A stretch of 64,000 nt of DNA, from the NCBI RefSeq assembly GCF_034043515.1, contig NZ_CP138214.1, forward strand, positions 186,001 to 250,000, read 5' to 3'. Below are positions 35,116 to 45,267 of the stretch, piece after piece. Numbering within the stretch: position 1 is the first letter of the stretch; each line of letters starts with the position of its first letter. The notes beneath the pieces are model-generated. The model did no database searches and had not been told where the DNA came from. It worked only from the letters and a program-made list of their open reading frames with translations. Source of the DNA: Pseudomonas sp. MUP55 (GTDB taxonomy: Bacteria; Pseudomonadota; Gammaproteobacteria; Pseudomonadales; Pseudomonadaceae). The translations under genes and the position numbers were made by a program.

Positions 35116-35197
35116 GGTGATTGCTATGCTTTGTCAGGTGAGGCGCCGTGAAGCCTCGCTTGACACTGCTCGCGTTTGCTCATGGGGATTGCATGCA

Positions 35198-35830
35198 ATG
35201 AAAAACCCTTATGCTCCCGCTTTCTGGTGCGTGCTCTTCGCACTGGTGCTGTTATCGGCCGCGTATTTCTACGGGGTCATGCTCGCCCACCAACTCGACA
35301 AGGCCATGGTGTTTCTCGACAGCGCCTGCCTGGTCATCGGCACCTTGTCCATCGGCGTGGTGGCCTGGGCGTCCTACCAAAACCACCGCGTGAAGCGCAA
35401 ATTGCTGGAGCAGGGCAAGACCCGCGTCGCGATCTGGGACACCAAGGTTGCCCTGCGCCGTGTCGAAACCGTGTTCGACCGCTATTTCTGGGGCAGCTAC
35501 TGGCAACCCGGTCGCACCTTCCAGGAAGTGATGGGCGACCTCACCGGCACGCCCCTGGAAAAAAGCCTCGAAGTGCTGAAAAAGCAGTGCGTGGTGCTCG
35601 ACCGGCAGGTGGCGGAGGGCAGGCATTGGCTTGATAACGCGCGGGAATTGTCCGATGTCGCCACGCAAATGGCCCGTGAGCGCTACCAGCTGGACTTCTG
35701 CGACCCCAAGGCCGATACCCCCGGCAATGCCGTGATACACCGCGAGTTTGAGGTGTTGGTCTACACCTGGACGGCGCGTCTGAAGAGTTTCGATCACCAG
35801 TTGGATGAAATCGAACTGGAGTACTCCTGA
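35198..35830 (+). CDS. Small two-helix membrane protein, unknown function
   Basis: 210 aa from ATG 35198 with GGGGA upstream; the frame extends to 35117 but the extension has no membrane or ribosome-binding signal. Two N-terminal membrane helices (FWCVLFALVLLSAAYFYGVM, LDSACLVIGTLSIGVVAWAS) are followed by a cytoplasmic helical domain with charged heptads (NHRVKRKLLEQGKTRVAIWD). Not recognised beyond that. It follows the efflux operon by 82 bp and is followed by a REP pair. Confidence 0.75.
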   Translation: MKNPYAPAFWCVLFALVLLSAAYFYGVMLAHQLDKAMVFLDSACLVIGTLSIGVVAWASYQNHRVKRKLLEQGKTRVAIWDTKVALRRVETVFDRYFWGSYWQPGRTFQEVMGDLTGTPLEKSLEVLKKQCVVLDRQVAEGRHWLDNARELSDVATQMARERYQLDFCDPKADTPGNAVIHREFEVLVYTWTARLKSFDHQLDEIELEYS

Positions 35831-35921
35831 ACTCCTGCTGAACTGATCCCTCTGAAAGGCTGGGCCGTTTACGCCCGCCAGTGCTAATCTTCCCCCGCCT
35901 TTCGGCCATACGGGCCAGTAT

Positions 35922-36021
35922 TGTAGGAGCGAGCTTGCTCGCGAAAAACTCATCGACACCGCGGTTATTCAGAATGCACGCGTTATCGTTGACGTTCTTC
36001 GCGAGCAAGCTCGCTCCTACA
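35922..36021. repeat. REP inverted pair, TGTAGGAGCGAGCTTGCTCG type
   Basis: Left TGTAGGAGCGAGCTTGCTCG and right complementary copy ending CTCGCTCCTACA, about 50 bp apart. Same family as 24825-24923. Confidence 0.9.
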
Positions 36022-36069
36022 GTTCAAGGAAGACAGCCCTCTTCTCACAGGATTTGATCAGGTCACTTC

Positions 36070-37566
36070 ATGAATAAGCCAGCAGTCGTTCTTTTGGGTT
36101 TCGTTGTCGCCGTTGGCGTCGTCAGTGCAGGCGGCGCCTGGTACACCGGCAAACAGCTGGAGCCGGTTCTGCAAACCGCGATCCAGAACGCCAACAAGGA
36201 ACTGCAGACCTCCATGGCCGGTGTCGACGGCACCGTGTCCCTGGAGTTGGTGTCCCTGGACCGTGGCGTGTTCAGCAGCACCGCCCACTACCGCCTCAAG
36301 GGCCAGGGCAGTGTGTTCGGTGAGCAAAACCCGAACCCCGAGCTGCTGTTCGTCGACCATATCGAACACGGCCCGCTGCCGTTCTCGCGCCTGGTCACCC
36401 TGAAGTGGCTGCCGGTCATGGCCACCAGTCACTATGAGCTGGAAAAGAACGCCACCACCGAGCAATGGTTCGCCGCCAGCAAAGACGTGTCGCCGCTCAA
36501 AGGCGTGGCCAATATCGGCTACAGCCGTTCGGTCAACGGCAATGTCGAACTGCTGCCCCTGGAGTTCAAGGACGACAAGTCTTCGGTGAGCTTCTCCGGC
36601 GCCAACGTTGAGTTCGACAGCAGCGCCGAAGGCCAGAAGGTCAAGGCTGACGGCTACATGAACAGCCTCAAGATCGCGGCCGTTGATGCCAATGGCGATT
36701 CGTTCGAAGCCGAACTGGCCGGCCTGACCGTTGCCAGCAACCTGGCCAAGTCCACGTTCGGTTTCTACACCGGCCAGAACACCGTCGAGCTGACCGACAC
36801 CAAGGTCACCTTCGGTCCGCAGAAAACCGTGCTGACCCTCAAGGGCTTCGAGCAGAAAGATTCCAGCGAGACCAAGGACAACAACCTGGCCGGCCGCGTC
36901 GACTACAAGATCGACGAAATCGGTTACCAGGGTAAGCCTGTCGGCTCGGCCGCCATGGCCGTCAGCATGAAGAACGTCGATATCCCGGCGATGCTGGTGC
37001 TGACCAAGCTTTACCAGGACAAGATGCAGCCGGTGCAAGCCGCCGCCGCTGCCGGCCAACCCGCGCCGGAGCTGCAACTGACCGAAGCCGAGCAGACCCT
37101 GGCCGAAGCCAACGTCAACCAGATGCTGGCCGCCAAGCCGCAACTGGCGGTGGAAAACCTGTCGCTGAAAACCATCCACGGCGAAAGCAAGTTCAATTTC
37201 GTGCTGGACCTGGTCAAGCCGGCCTCCATGGAACTGCCGCCGGTTGAGCTGGGCAAGCAGATGATCTCGCTGCTGGACGCCAACCTCACCCTGTCCAAGC
37301 CGATGATCGGCGACGTGGCCGCGCTGCAGGCGCAGGTCGGCGGCGTGACCGACCCGAAAGCCATCGAACAGCAATCGCAGATGGCGGCCGAGATGGTCAG
37401 CGGTGTGGCGGTGGGTACTCAACTGGCAACCCTGGAAGGCACCGATGTGGTGTCCAAGCTGCACTACGCCAACAACGAAGTGACCCTCAATGGCCAGAAG
37501 ATGACTGTCGAGCAGTTCATCAGCTTCGTGATGTCCAAAGCTGGCGCCATGGGCGGCGGCCAGTAA
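36070..37566 (+). CDS. YdgA/DUF945-family protein
   Basis: 498-aa protein anchored by an N-terminal helix (AVVLLGFVVAVGVVSAGGAW) followed by YTGKQLEPVLQTAIQNANKE, the hallmark start of the E. coli YdgA (DUF945) family. The remainder is a periplasmic beta-rich domain with repeated amphipathic strands (SLDRGVFSSTAHYRLKGQGS, VDHIEHGPLPFSRLVTLKWL). Family function is unknown. Stands alone between two REP elements. Confidence 0.85.
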   Translation: MNKPAVVLLGFVVAVGVVSAGGAWYTGKQLEPVLQTAIQNANKELQTSMAGVDGTVSLELVSLDRGVFSSTAHYRLKGQGSVFGEQNPNPELLFVDHIEHGPLPFSRLVTLKWLPVMATSHYELEKNATTEQWFAASKDVSPLKGVANIGYSRSVNGNVELLPLEFKDDKSSVSFSGANVEFDSSAEGQKVKADGYMNSLKIAAVDANGDSFEAELAGLTVASNLAKSTFGFYTGQNTVELTDTKVTFGPQKTVLTLKGFEQKDSSETKDNNLAGRVDYKIDEIGYQGKPVGSAAMAVSMKNVDIPAMLVLTKLYQDKMQPVQAAAAAGQPAPELQLTEAEQTLAEANVNQMLAAKPQLAVENLSLKTIHGESKFNFVLDLVKPASMELPPVELGKQMISLLDANLTLSKPMIGDVAALQAQVGGVTDPKAIEQQSQMAAEMVSGVAVGTQLATLEGTDVVSKLHYANNEVTLNGQKMTVEQFISFVMSKAGAMGGGQ

Positions 37567-37590
37567 GCCAGCCTGAAATGCGGTAAAAAA

Positions 37591-37679
37591 TGTGGGAGGG
37601 GGCTTGCCCCCGATGGCGGAGTGTCAGTCAGGATATTCATGACTGGCCACCGCTATCGGGGGCAAGCCCCCTCCCACAT
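37591..37679. repeat. REPIN, GTGGGAGGGGGCTTGC type
   Basis: Inverted pair of TGTGGGAGGGGGCTTGCCCC and complement, about 50 bp apart, 25 bp after the DUF945 stop. Confidence 0.9.
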
Positions 37680-37870
37680 TTGTTTCTGTGCCTAGCAAAA
37701 ATACCTTTCGGCCAATTCTGAACAATTGTTCTGAATTGCCCTTGCCACTGGCTGGCTAAGAGATAGTTCCTCACAGGAAAGCTAGGTCGGGTCCCGAGAC
37801 GCCGACACCCTGATGCCTCTCGCTCAGGATCACCCATCGTTGCGGCTTTCCTTGTAAGGAAGCCGACGAC
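37680..37870 (+). promoter_or_regulatory. pgaA upstream region and leader
   Basis: No gene. It holds a near-perfect 26-bp palindrome (37713-37738) and about 130 bp before the pgaA ATG, which may form an untranslated leader. The leader has three AGGA motifs (around 37773, 37826 and 37857), the last being the likely Shine-Dalgarno AAGGAAG. The promoter itself was not located. Confidence 0.45.
37713..37738. promoter_or_regulatory. 26-bp palindrome upstream of pgaA
   Basis: CAATTCTGAACAA and its complement TTGTTCTGAATTG: all positions pair across the centre except the T/T pair at 37719 and 37732. There is no run of T after it, so it does not look like a terminator; an operator for a dimeric regulator is more likely. 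Confidence 0.65.
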
Positions 37871-40351
37871 ATGTTGCCAATCCATTCTCTCAGCGCTTCA
37901 GGCCGGTTGCGGTTGCTCATTGCAGCAGCCCTGTGCAGCCAATTGCTCATGCCTGGCTATGCCATGGCAGACCCCGCCTATGACGCCCTGATCATCCAGG
38001 CCCGCAACGGTCACTTCACGCCGGCCCTGACGCAACTGCGCCAACTCTCCGCCGAACGCCAAACCCCAGGGCAGGTCAGCGATCACCTGGTGATTGCCGG
38101 TTGGGCCGGGCAGGACGCCGAAGTGCTGCAGGTGTACGAAGCCCAGGGCAAACATCGCAACCTCACCAGCCAGGCGCTGGCCACGGTGGCGCGCACCTAT
38201 CGCAACCAAAAGCAGTGGGCCCAGGCCGAGGCGGTCTATCGCCAGGCGCTGTTGCGTGAACCGAACAATATCGACCTGCAACTGGGCCTGGCACTCACCC
38301 AGGCCGATGGCGGCAAAGCCAGCGAGGCGGTGCAGCGCTTGCGCGCGCTGGTGGCGGCGCAACCGAACGATCCTAACCGTCGCATGGCCCTGGGCTATGC
38401 GCTGAGCCGCGCCGGCTTGAACTACGACGCGCTGTTCGAATTCGACCAGGCGTTTATCCGCGCCGGCGACAAGCCCGACGTGGCGCGTGAATACATCGTC
38501 GCCCTGCAAAAGGCCCGCTTGCCGGAAGCCGCGCTGCGCTTGTCGGCCAAGCGCCCGGGCCTGGTGGACGCGGTGACCCAGCGGCGCCTGGAAGGTGACC
38601 TGGCCGCCGAGCGCGTGCGCATCGCCGAGTTCGCCACGCGCACGGAAAAAGAACGCTACGTGGTGGCCGACCGCGCCATCAACGACTACGACCGACTGAT
38701 CGCCCGCTGGACCCCGGACGCCAGCGCCCATGACGACGTGGTGCGCTGGCGCATCGACCGCCTGGGGGCGCTCAAGGCACGGGCACGCACCGCGCAGGTG
38801 ATTCGCGAGTCCCAGACCCTCAGCAGCGAAGGCGTGCAGTTGCCCACTTACGCGGTGCGTTGGGTCGCCGCGTCGTACCTCGACCAGCGCCAGCCGGAAA
38901 AAGCCGAACCGCTGTATCGCCAGGTGTTGAACGCCCCGGATGCCGACGCCAGTTACCGCGTCGACGACAGCACTGCGTTGTTCTATGCGTTGCTTGAAAG
39001 CGACAAGGTCAAGGACGCCCGGCAGGTCGCCGACACCCTGGCCAAAGAGCAGAAACCCCGCGTCGAACTCAAGGGCTTGCCGATCGGCAACCCCAATGAC
39101 AACTGGATGGACGCGCAACAGCTGTCCGCCCAGGCCGGCACCTTCGGCGGCGACCTGCCGGGCAGCGAAGCCAGCCTCGAAGCCCTGGTGGCCAAAGCGC
39201 CGGGCAACGTCGGCCTGCGCCTGGCCCAGGCCGACATGTACCGCGCCCGCGACTGGCCGCGCCGCGCCGAAGGCACCCTCAAGGAAACCGAAGCCCAGGC
39301 CCCGCGCGACATCGGCCTGGAAGTTTCCCAGGCCTACACCGCCATGGACCTGCAGGAGTGGCGCCAGATGGACGCCCTCACCGACGATGTGGTGGCGCGC
39401 AACCCGGACAACCGCCAGGTGCAACGCCTGAGCCGCCTGCGCGATGTGCACGACATGGCCGAACTGCGCGTGGAGGCCTACACCGGCAAAAGCTACGGCG
39501 GCGGCAATAACAACGACGCCGGTGCCGTGGCCGGTAGCCGTGACTGGGGCATCGAAAGCGTGATCTACACGCCGCCCATCGACGAAGACTGGCGCCTGTT
39601 CGCCGGTGCCGGCTACGCCACCGCCGACTTCAGCGAAGGCACCGGTCAGCACCGTTGGCAGCGCGTCGGCGTGGAGCGGCGCACCCGCGACATGACCCTC
39701 GAGGCTGAAGTGTCCAACCATTCCTACGGCGACGGTTCCAAGCAAGGCGCGAGCGTGTCGATTGCCCGCGACATCAACGACCACTGGCAGTACGGAGGCA
39801 GCCTCGGCTACCTGCTCAGCACCACACCATTGCGCGCCTTGAACGACGGCGTGACGGCCAACGGCGGCAGTGGTTTTATCCGCTGGCGCGCCAATGAAAG
39901 CCGCGAATGGAAACTGACCCTCAGCCCGTCGCACTTCAGCGACGGCAACGACCGCTTCGAAGCGCTGCTCAGCGGCCGCGAGGGCCTTTACAGCTCGCCC
40001 CATGTGCAAGTCGACCTCGGCCTTGAAATCGGCGCCAGCCGCAACAGCAAGGAAGACACCGCCTACTTCAACCCGAAGTCGGACTTCACGGTGTTGCCGG
40101 TGATCAACATCAATCACGTGCTCTATCACCGCTACGAGACCCAGTGGAGCCAACAGTTCCAGATCGGCGCGGGTACCTACAGCCAGCGTGACTACTCCAC
40201 CGGCGGCATCGGCCTTATCGGTTACGGCCAACGCTTTCGCTGGAACGACGTACTGGAAATGGGCGCCAACCTCAGCCTGATCAGCCGACCTTATGACGGT
40301 GATCGCGAACGCGATCTGCGCCTGCTCGTCGACCTCACTTACCGTTTCTAG
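37871..40351 (+). CDS. pgaA: PgaA, poly-N-acetylglucosamine export porin
   Basis: Outer-membrane secretin for partly deacetylated poly-beta-1,6-GlcNAc. 826 aa with a signal peptide ending PGYAMA (cleavage about residue 33), a periplasmic TPR superhelix (~35-510; e.g. WAQAEAVYRQALLREPNNID) that binds the polymer, and a C-terminal 16-stranded barrel (~520-826) ending in the usual aromatic residue (LRLLVDLTYRF). Length agrees with E. coli PgaA (807). First gene of pgaABCD, with 12 bp to pgaB. Confidence 0.95.
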   Translation: MLPIHSLSASGRLRLLIAAALCSQLLMPGYAMADPAYDALIIQARNGHFTPALTQLRQLSAERQTPGQVSDHLVIAGWAGQDAEVLQVYEAQGKHRNLTSQALATVARTYRNQKQWAQAEAVYRQALLREPNNIDLQLGLALTQADGGKASEAVQRLRALVAAQPNDPNRRMALGYALSRAGLNYDALFEFDQAFIRAGDKPDVAREYIVALQKARLPEAALRLSAKRPGLVDAVTQRRLEGDLAAERVRIAEFATRTEKERYVVADRAINDYDRLIARWTPDASAHDDVVRWRIDRLGALKARARTAQVIRESQTLSSEGVQLPTYAVRWVAASYLDQRQPEKAEPLYRQVLNAPDADASYRVDDSTALFYALLESDKVKDARQVADTLAKEQKPRVELKGLPIGNPNDNWMDAQQLSAQAGTFGGDLPGSEASLEALVAKAPGNVGLRLAQADMYRARDWPRRAEGTLKETEAQAPRDIGLEVSQAYTAMDLQEWRQMDALTDDVVARNPDNRQVQRLSRLRDVHDMAELRVEAYTGKSYGGGNNNDAGAVAGSRDWGIESVIYTPPIDEDWRLFAGAGYATADFSEGTGQHRWQRVGVERRTRDMTLEAEVSNHSYGDGSKQGASVSIARDINDHWQYGGSLGYLLSTTPLRALNDGVTANGGSGFIRWRANESREWKLTLSPSHFSDGNDRFEALLSGREGLYSSPHVQVDLGLEIGASRNSKEDTAYFNPKSDFTVLPVININHVLYHRYETQWSQQFQIGAGTYSQRDYSTGGIGLIGYGQRFRWNDVLEMGANLSLISRPYDGDRERDLRLLVDLTYRF

Positions 40352-40363
40352 AAGAGCCTGACC

Positions 40364-42361
40364 ATGACCGTCCTCAGCCGTTGCTTGTTGGTCCTGGGTG
40401 TAATGCTGGCCGCCGCCTGCGCCCAGCAACCCGCGCCCTATACCCCACCCGCACAGCGGCCAACCGCGCCGAACGAAGCGCCGTGGCCGAAAAACCATTT
40501 CCTGGGCATTGCCTACCACGACGTCAATGATCGCGACCCTGATCAGGCGGTGGTGGCGGTGCGCACCGAGCGCTTGATCGAACAACTGGCCTGGCTGCGC
40601 GAGAACGGCTACCAGGCGGTCAGCGTCGACCAGATCCTGAAGGCGCGCAGCGGCGGCCCGGAGTTGCCGCCCAAGGCGGTGATGCTCAGCTTCGATGACG
40701 GTTATGCGAGCTTCTACACCCGCGTGATGCCGATCCTGCGTGCCTACCAGTGGCCGGCCCTGCTGGCGCCGGTCGGCTACTGGATCGACACGCCGCTGAA
40801 CAAACCGGTGGACTTCGCCGGCTCACCGCGGCCGCGTGGAGAATTCCTCACCTGGCAGCAGATCCGCGAAGTGTCCCAATCGGGCCTGGTGGAAATCGCC
40901 GCGCACACCGACGACAACCACAAGGGCATCCTGGCCAACCCCCAGGGCAACCTGGAGCCGGCGGCGACCTCGCTGCGCTTTGATCCAGCCACTGGCCGCT
41001 ATGAAAGCCAGACGCAGTTCGATGCACGGATGCGTGCCGATGTGGCGGCCATCTCCAACAAGATCCAGACCGTCACCGGCAAGAAACCACGGGTGTGGGT
41101 GTGGCCGTACGGCGCAGCCAAGGGCACTTCGCTGGCGATCGTCAGCGCGCAGGGCTACCAGATGGCCCTCACCCTGGAAGACGGCCTCGACAGCCTCGGC
41201 AACCTGATGAACAGCCCGCGCTTTCTGGTGGCCTCCGACCCGGACGGCGAGCACTTCGCCAACAGCATCGTCGCGGCGCAAACCCCGGCGCCGCTGCGCG
41301 TGTTGCACGTGGACCTGGATAACGTCTACGACCCCGACCCGGCCCAGCAAGCGCGCAACCTCGACCAACTGGTCCAGCGCGTCGTCGACATGGGCGCCGG
41401 CACGGTATTCCTGCAAGCCTTCGCCGACCCGAAAGGTGACGGCCTGGTGCATTCGCTGTACTTCCCCAACCGTCATTTGCCGGTGCGCGCCGACTTGTTC
41501 AACCGCGTCTCCTGGCAGTTGCACACCCGCGCCCATGCTGCGGTGTATGCGTGGATGCCGGTGCTCAGTTTCGCCCTCGACCCCAAGCTGCCCCGCGTAA
41601 GCCGTTGGGACCCGCAAACCGGCAAGCTGGGCGCCGACCCCGATCAGTACAAACGCCTGTCGCCGTTCGACCCGCAAGTGCGCAAGATCATCGGCGAACT
41701 CTACGAAGACCTCGCCCGCAACAGCGCCATCGACGGTGTGCTGTACCACGACGACGCCGTGCTCTCGGACTTCGAAGACGCCAGCCCCGCCGCGCTCAAG
41801 GCGTACGCCGCCAATGGCCTGCCGGGCAGCATCGCCGCCTTGCGCGCAGACCCGGAAACCCTGCAGCGCTGGACCCGCTTCAAGAGCCGCTACCTGATCG
41901 ACTTCACCCAGGAGCTGACCACCAAGGTCCGCGCCATCGCCGGGCCGCAGGTGCAGACCGCGCGCAATATCTTCGCCGAACCGATGCTCAACCCGGCCAG
42001 CGAAGCCTGGTTCGCGCAGAACCTCGATGACTTCCTGCAGGCCTACGACTGGACCGCGCCGATGGCCATGCCGCTGATGGAAGGCCAGTCCCTGGAAAAC
42101 TCCAACGCCTGGCTGGAAAAACTCGTCGCCACCGTCAAGGCCCGCCCCGGCGCGCTGGAGCGGACCGTGTTCGAACTGCAAGCCAAGGACTGGCGCACCC
42201 AGGCCGCCCCCGATATCGAGGCTGCGCAAATGACCGAATGGATGGGTGTGCTCAAACGCCAGGGGGTCAAGAGCTTTGGCTACTACCCGGACAACTTCCT
42301 GGAAAACTCCCCGGACTTGAAGACCGTGCGTCCGGCCCTTTCCAACCAGTGGAATCCTTGA
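40364..42361 (+). CDS. pgaB: PgaB, poly-GlcNAc N-deacetylase / glycoside hydrolase lipoprotein
   Basis: Periplasmic outer-membrane lipoprotein that deacetylates part of the poly-GlcNAc before export. 665 aa. Lipoprotein signal with lipobox LAAAC, CE4 deacetylase domain (~45-300) with the NodB-type SFDDGY (D111 catalytic base, D112 metal) and H181/H186 in [10 protein letters not shown] completing the metal site, then a C-terminal TIM-barrel glycoside hydrolase-type domain (~310-650) containing [20 protein letters not shown], as in E. coli PgaB. Two bases separate it from pgaC. Confidence 0.95.
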   Translation: MTVLSRCLLVLGVMLAAACAQQPAPYTPPAQRPTAPNEAPWPKNHFLGIAYHDVNDRDPDQAVVAVRTERLIEQLAWLRENGYQAVSVDQILKARSGGPELPPKAVMLSFDDGYASFYTRVMPILRAYQWPALLAPVGYWIDTPLNKPVDFAGSPRPRGEFLTWQQIREVSQSGLVEIAAHTDDNHKGILANPQGNLEPAATSLRFDPATGRYESQTQFDARMRADVAAISNKIQTVTGKKPRVWVWPYGAAKGTSLAIVSAQGYQMALTLEDGLDSLGNLMNSPRFLVASDPDGEHFANSIVAAQTPAPLRVLHVDLDNVYDPDPAQQARNLDQLVQRVVDMGAGTVFLQAFADPKGDGLVHSLYFPNRHLPVRADLFNRVSWQLHTRAHAAVYAWMPVLSFALDPKLPRVSRWDPQTGKLGADPDQYKRLSPFDPQVRKIIGELYEDLARNSAIDGVLYHDDAVLSDFEDASPAALKAYAANGLPGSIAALRADPETLQRWTRFKSRYLIDFTQELTTKVRAIAGPQVQTARNIFAEPMLNPASEAWFAQNLDDFLQAYDWTAPMAMPLMEGQSLENSNAWLEKLVATVKARPGALERTVFELQAKDWRTQAAPDIEAAQMTEWMGVLKRQGVKSFGYYPDNFLENSPDLKTVRPALSNQWNP

Positions 42362-42363
42362 TC

Positions 42364-43704
42364 ATGTTCGACAGAATCCTGGCTTTATTCGTGTTGGCGT
42401 TGGTACTGGGCGTGCCCCTGGGCCTGATCTTCCTGGTTACCGGGCAGTTCCTGATGGACTTCGTGTTCTTCTACCCGTTGTTCATGTCCGCGCTGTGGAT
42501 CGCCGGCGGCCTGTACTTCTGGCTGCACTGGGAACGCCACTGGCCGTGGAAGGAAGACACCCCGGCGCCGACCCTGGCCGGCGAGCCGCTGATCTCGATC
42601 ATCATCCCTTGCTACAACGAGGGGGATAACGTCGCCGACACCATGGCGGCCGCTTTGGCCCAGGTGTATCCGAACATCGAAGTGATCGCGGTCAACGACG
42701 GCTCCAGCGACAACACCGCCGCCGTACTCGACGCGCTGGCGCTGCAACACCCACGCCTGCGCGTGCTGCACCTGGCGCAGAACCAGGGCAAGGCCGTGGC
42801 CCTGCGCATGGGGGCGGTGGCCGCGCGCAGCGAATACCTGGTGTGCATCGATGGCGATGCGTTGCTCGACAAGAACGCGGCGGCCTACATGGTCGCGCCG
42901 ATGCTCGACAACCCGCGCCTGGGCGCCGTGACCGGCAACCCGCGCGTGCGCACACGCTCCACCCTGATCGGCCGGGTGCAGGTCGGCGAGTTCTCCTCGA
43001 TCATCGGCCTGATCAAACGCACCCAGCGCGTGTTCGGGCGGATCTTCACCGTGTCGGGCGTGGTGGTGGCGTTCCGTAAAAAGGCGCTGGACCGCATCGA
43101 TTACTGGAGCACCGACATGATCACCGAGGACATCGATGTCAGTTGGAAGCTGCAGCTCGACCACTGGGCGATCTTCTACGAGCCGCGCGCGCTGTGCTGG
43201 ATCCTCATGCCTGAAACCGTCGGTGGCCTGTGGAAACAGCGCCTGCGCTGGGCCCAGGGCGGCGCGGAAGTGCTGTTCAAGAATATCCGCGGCATCTGGC
43301 AATGGCGCCATCGCTACCTGTGGCCGCTGCTGTTCGAATACTGCCTGTCCACCGGCTGGGCCTTCACCTTTCTGCTCTCGGTGGTGTTCTGGGGCCTGGG
43401 TAAATTCGTGGTGTTGCCCCAGGCGATTACCGTCGATTCCCTGGTGCCGCCGGCGTTTACCGGGCTGGTGCTGGCGATGGTGTGCCTGCTGCAGTTCGCG
43501 GTGAGCATCCTGATCGACCGCCGTTATGAAAAGGACCTGTGGAAAACCCTGTTCTGGACCGTCTGGTACCCGATGGTGTTCTGGCTGGTGAGCCTGTTCA
43601 CCACGCTGGTCAGCTTTCCCAAGGTGTTGTTCAACCAGCACCAGAAACGCGCACGCTGGGTCAGCCCGGACCGTGGTATCAAACCTGCCCAAGAGGAGGC
43701 GTGA
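42364..43704 (+). CDS. pgaC: PgaC, poly-beta-1,6-GlcNAc synthase (GT2)
   Basis: Inner-membrane processive glycosyltransferase that polymerises UDP-GlcNAc. 446 aa from ATG 42364 two bases after pgaB; the in-frame extension to 42238 runs through pgaB and is not real. Two N-terminal helices, GT2 domain with [11 protein letters not shown]163/D165 (DGD), D256 in TEDID and Q292RLRW, the polymer-binding motif, then C-terminal helices (~330-420). With PgaD it forms the synthase activated by c-di-GMP in E. coli. Confidence 0.96.
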   Translation: MFDRILALFVLALVLGVPLGLIFLVTGQFLMDFVFFYPLFMSALWIAGGLYFWLHWERHWPWKEDTPAPTLAGEPLISIIIPCYNEGDNVADTMAAALAQVYPNIEVIAVNDGSSDNTAAVLDALALQHPRLRVLHLAQNQGKAVALRMGAVAARSEYLVCIDGDALLDKNAAAYMVAPMLDNPRLGAVTGNPRVRTRSTLIGRVQVGEFSSIIGLIKRTQRVFGRIFTVSGVVVAFRKKALDRIDYWSTDMITEDIDVSWKLQLDHWAIFYEPRALCWILMPETVGGLWKQRLRWAQGGAEVLFKNIRGIWQWRHRYLWPLLFEYCLSTGWAFTFLLSVVFWGLGKFVVLPQAITVDSLVPPAFTGLVLAMVCLLQFAVSILIDRRYEKDLWKTLFWTVWYPMVFWLVSLFTTLVSFPKVLFNQHQKRARWVSPDRGIKPAQEEA

Positions 43705-43706
43705 CG

Positions 43707-44189
43707 ATGAAACTGGTCAGAACCCGCCAGAACCTGGTGATGTGGATCATCGATGTGCTGCTCACCCTGCTGGCCTGGGGCGGCCTGGTCTGGCTGTTGG
43801 CCCGGGGCATGAGCGCCATGCTCGAAACCCACGGTGGCCCACGCCTGGAAGCGCCGATCTTCGCCGCGCTCAACACCTTGCAGACTTACCTGTGGATCGC
43901 GCTGTTCAACGCCGTGATCCTGATCGCCTGGGCGCGCTACCAGCAACGCAAAGGGCGCAAGTTCGCCCAGCGTCGCGCCGAAGCGAATGCCCTCAGCGAC
44001 CAGCACCTGAGCAAAAGCTTCAACCTCGGCGAGGGCGACCTCGAACAACTGCGCCGCCCCGGCGTGCTGGTGATCCACAATGATGAAGAGGGCGGCGTGG
44101 AAGGCGTGAAGTCCCACGTGTCCCGGGACGTCGAACGCCCCGGCCTGGCCCTGGTGCCCGGCGCTGAAAAAGACAAAGGCATTGGCTAG
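43707..44189 (+). CDS. pgaD: PgaD, accessory subunit of the poly-GlcNAc synthase
   Basis: 160-aa membrane protein with two helices (NLVMWIIDVLLTLLAWGGLV and LWIALFNAVILIAWARYQQR), PgaD-like in size and order. ATG has GAGGAGG just upstream and lies 2 nt after the pgaC stop. Its conserved arginine-rich region follows the second helix (RKGRKFAQRR). Last gene of pgaABCD; the IS element lies about 30 bp further on. Confidence 0.92.
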   Translation: MKLVRTRQNLVMWIIDVLLTLLAWGGLVWLLARGMSAMLETHGGPRLEAPIFAALNTLQTYLWIALFNAVILIAWARYQQRKGRKFAQRRAEANALSDQHLSKSFNLGEGDLEQLRRPGVLVIHNDEEGGVEGVKSHVSRDVERPGLALVPGAEKDKGIG

Positions 44190-44321
44190 GCTCTTTAATG
44201 CTGTGAATAACCAATGTGGGAGCAACTGTCTTATTGGATTCAATTCAGAAGTCATTTTCATAGGCAGCAAAGCTCCCACAGCTTAGGCCGTGCAATGCTG
44301 AAGGAAATTGCTGCTACCGAG

Positions 44322-45254
44322 CTAATCGGTGCGCTCTTTCCATTCAGTGCGGTCACGCAGCATCGCGTTCAGACGTACCAACAAAACGCGCATACAGGCG
44401 ATCAACGCGACTTTGGCGCATTTCCCTTTATCACGTAGCGCCTTATATCGAGTCCCGAATTCTGGCTGGTCACGGATAACCACCCAACAGGCCATGTAAA
44501 GTGAGCGACGGGCTGAAAACCTTCCGCCACTAATATGGCGTGCACCTTTATGCCTTCCGCTGTCGTTGTTGTACGGAGCGAGGCCCGCTAGTGCCGCGAT
44601 AGGGCGTCCTCCAATCTCTCCCAGCTCAGGCAGGTAAGCCATAAGACTGGTGGCAGTAACCAGCCCGATTCCTTTGACTGAACACAGTCGAGCCACCTTT
44701 TCGCTATCTAACTCGTTCGCACTTTGACGAATCAGTTGATCTATCGCCTCCACTGCCATGGTCAAATAGTCGATATGGTTCTGTAATGCAGGCTTTACCG
44801 CATCGCAGGAAGCTGTTTTCAGGCGTCGTCTGTCGTCATCTCTTTGCTGAACAAAATGCTCCCGCTGCTGGACCAACGCGCGCAGCTTATCGTGCTCCGG
44901 GCTTGTAACTCGGGCGCTTGGCGAGTCTAGAACAGCTGCATAGTGCGCAAGAGACTTTGCGTCTATCGGGTCGGTTTTGGCTTGTTTGCCCATCGCCCTG
45001 GAAAAACTCTTGGCTCGGTGCGGATTGATGCAGATGACATCAAGGCCCGCAGCCTGAAGCGCCTTCATGACTTTGCGCTCATAACCGCCAGTAGCCTCCA
45101 ATACCACGCGACCAACCTGGTGAAGCAATAGCCACCCAATCAACCCAGGGAAATCTTCTTCGGCGTTAGCGCAATTTACCCCAACGTCAACCTGATTAAC
45201 TCGAGCCTCAAGGCTGTCCTTGGAAACATCAATACCTGCTGGATAGGAAAACAT
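44322..45254 (-). CDS. IS110-family transposase (DEDD, serine-type C-terminus)
   Basis: 310-aa recombinase. ATG 45254 has GAGGA 8 nt upstream and starts MFSYPAGIDVSKDSLEARV, the RuvC-like N-terminal domain with D9; VLEATGGYER and KTDPIDAKSLA supply further acidic residues of the DEDD set. The C-terminal Tnp domain has VKGIGLVTATSLMAYLPELG and GLAPYNNDSGRHKG with S232 in the place of the nucleophilic serine shown for IS621. All parts intact, so the element may be active. A TTG at 45260 is in frame but lacks support. Confidence 0.93.
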   Translation of the reverse strand: MFSYPAGIDVSKDSLEARVNQVDVGVNCANAEEDFPGLIGWLLLHQVGRVVLEATGGYERKVMKALQAAGLDVICINPHRAKSFSRAMGKQAKTDPIDAKSLAHYAAVLDSPSARVTSPEHDKLRALVQQREHFVQQRDDDRRRLKTASCDAVKPALQNHIDYLTMAVEAIDQLIRQSANELDSEKVARLCSVKGIGLVTATSLMAYLPELGEIGGRPIAALAGLAPYNNDSGRHKGARHISGGRFSARRSLYMACWVVIRDQPEFGTRYKALRDKGKCAKVALIACMRVLLVRLNAMLRDRTEWKERTD

Positions 45255-45267
45255 AGCCAAATCCTCT

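Noticed and set aside
37770..37862. Possible RsmA/CsrA sites in the pgaA leader
   Set aside because: Three AGGA motifs are present, as in the E. coli pgaA leader which CsrA binds, but none fits the fuller CANGGANG consensus and the last is simply the Shine-Dalgarno.
37898..40585. 895-codon minus-strand frame opposite pgaA
   Set aside because: PgaA on the plus strand has a signal peptide, TPR repeats and barrel; the opposite frame is His/Val/Ala-rich with no features.
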